Shown here one piece after another: positions 14,310 to 14,862 of a DNA stretch of 14,862 nucleotides. The DNA is from Bacillota bacterium (GTDB lineage: Bacteria > Bacillota > Clostridia > Clostridiales > Clostridiaceae): assembly GCA_030706015.1 (NCBI GenBank), contig JAUZPI010000093.1:1-14862 (forward strand). The letters are read 5' to 3'. The position numbers and the translations under genes are program-made. The notes below the pieces were generated by a model, which saw only the letters and a program-made list of their open reading frames with translations, was not told the origin of the DNA and ran no database searches. Position 1 is the stretch's first letter. Each line of letters opens with the position of its first letter.

Positions 14310-14480
14310 ATGGAAGACTTTTTAAAAGCTGTTGCAAATGTGGGTTTCCCGATAGCAGTTGCTGCATATCTCTTAATAAGAATTGAGAGCAAAATGGACA
14401 GTCTGGCTGCTTCAATAAACCAGCTTTCAACCATACTTTCAGTAAAGCTTGGTGGTAATGATGAGCGTAAATCTGCATAA
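14310..14480 (+). CDS. YvrJ-family small membrane protein
   Basis: This 56-residue peptide begins MEDFLKAVANVGFPIAVAAY with a short hydrophobic helix (about 9-23), then RIESKMDSLAASINQLSTIL, an amphipathic helix, and a polar tail. This is the YvrJ pattern (PF12841): an N-terminal membrane helix beginning near VGFPIAV followed by a charged coiled-coil-like stretch. YvrJ proteins are about 50 residues and often sit beside lysis genes of clostridial and bacillar phages, so a holin-related role is possible but unproven. The start has a very strong AGGAAGGAGG ribosome-binding site. It converges on the lysin gene across a shared terminator. Confidence 0.85.
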   Translation: MEDFLKAVANVGFPIAVAAYLLIRIESKMDSLAASINQLSTILSVKLGGNDERKSA

Positions 14481-14482
14481 AG

Positions 14483-14526
14483 AAAAATCACTCCTATAAC
14501 AGCAAATTGTTATAGGAGTGATTTTT
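14483..14526. terminator. Perfect bidirectional terminator
   Basis: AAAAATCACTCCTATAACA (14483-14501) and its exact complement (14508-14526) form a 19-bp stem with a 6-base loop, with A-runs on one side and T-runs on the other. It serves the convergent YvrJ and lysin genes; the lysin stop codon at 14526-14528 touches the stem. Confidence 0.95.
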
Positions 14527-14862
14527 TATATAGTTATCATTGTTGTCCAGGTCTGAGGTCCCACTATACCATCTACCTCAATATTTTTAGCCCTTTGATA
14601 TTCCATAACACATTTTTTAGTTATTGGCCCAAAGCTTCCATCCACAGGTTCAGCCTTTACAATTTCCTGAACAAATCTTACAGCCTCTCCATTGGAACCT
14701 TCTTTTAGAACCGGCATTTTATCGATGCAGCTTCTTGTTCTTGGCCCAAGCTTATTATCTTCTGCTAAAGCCTTCCCTTCAAAATCTCTTATTCCTAGGG
14801 TATTGCAGAGCTTTTGAAACTTAAGTATTTTATCCGCTCCAGAGCTCACAGAAACCTCTGGC
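14526..14862 (-). CDS. C-terminal part of a cell-wall lysin with peptidoglycan-binding repeats (partial)
   Basis: The frame is open to the window edge (PEVSV precedes the first possible GTG at 14849), so this is the 3' end of a longer gene. It encodes about 112 residues with a type 1 peptidoglycan-binding domain: VLKEGSNGEAVRFVQEIVKA then PVDGSFGPITKKCVMEYQRA and VDGIVGPQTW. Before it lies a half-repeat, ILKFQKLCNTLGI with NKLGPRTRSCID. Such C-termini anchor amidase or lysozyme-type endolysins and spore-cortex enzymes to peptidoglycan; the catalytic domain lies outside the window. The convergent YvrJ gene favours a phage-type endolysin. Confidence 0.88.
   Translation of the reverse strand, partial: PEVSVSSGADKILKFQKLCNTLGIRDFEGKALAEDNKLGPRTRSCIDKMPVLKEGSNGEAVRFVQEIVKAEPVDGSFGPITKKCVMEYQRAKNIEVDGIVGPQTWTTMITI

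Overview
The window reads as a low-G+C Gram-positive anaerobe, most probably a Clostridium. Coding sequence is very A+T-rich, ribosome-binding sites are strong GGAGG-type, there is a C-terminal piece of a clostridial-type large serine recombinase, a YvrJ-family peptide, and a peptidoglycan-binding lysin C-terminus. It looks like an accessory region (mobile island, prophage edge or plasmid), not core chromosome. The replicon type cannot be decided from the sequence.

Left part (1-770): possible insertion-sequence end motifs and a small HTH/zinc-ribbon gene interrupted by an in-frame TAG. Centre-left (770-7718): the main object, a five-gene minus-strand operon. In transcription order it encodes a WYL-domain regulator, a protein with about seven RCC1-like blades behind an alpha-helical N-terminus, a Ycf46-like AAA+ ATPase, a protein combining a possible PD-(D/E)XK/QxK nuclease-like core with a glycine-zipper membrane-like C-terminus, and a RES-domain protein (NAD-degrading toxin fold). 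Genes are 4-bp overlapped or 39-43 bp apart. A 17-bp perfect palindrome covers the -35 region of the only obvious promoter, before the WYL gene. I infer an autoregulated conflict or defence-like system: regulator, propeller sensor or adaptor, ATPase, and two potentially toxic effectors. I do not recognise this set as a named system.

Centre (7719-9524): a C-terminal remnant of a large serine recombinase; several strong stem-loops just upstream of it; a small four-cysteine protein with its own terminator; and, divergently, a ribbon-helix-helix protein of the kind seen on clostridial plasmids and elements. The two divergent genes share a palindrome-rich intergenic region.

9525-11458 is a 1.9-kb gene-free tract, visibly richer in G+C (especially 10400-11440), packed with stem-loops and carrying a dispersed imperfect motif (TATTCCTyT-n-GGGTCTT). 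I found no credible protein in it.

Right part (11459-14862): a promoter, a truncated 29-codon frame resembling the start of DUF4238-type proteins, a PIN-like nuclease gene, an uncharacterised gene whose last codons lie in a perfect hairpin, then a YvrJ-family peptide convergent with the 3' end of a lysin gene across a perfect 19-bp bidirectional terminator. The last two suggest a prophage-derived or bacteriocin-like lysis cluster continuing beyond the window.
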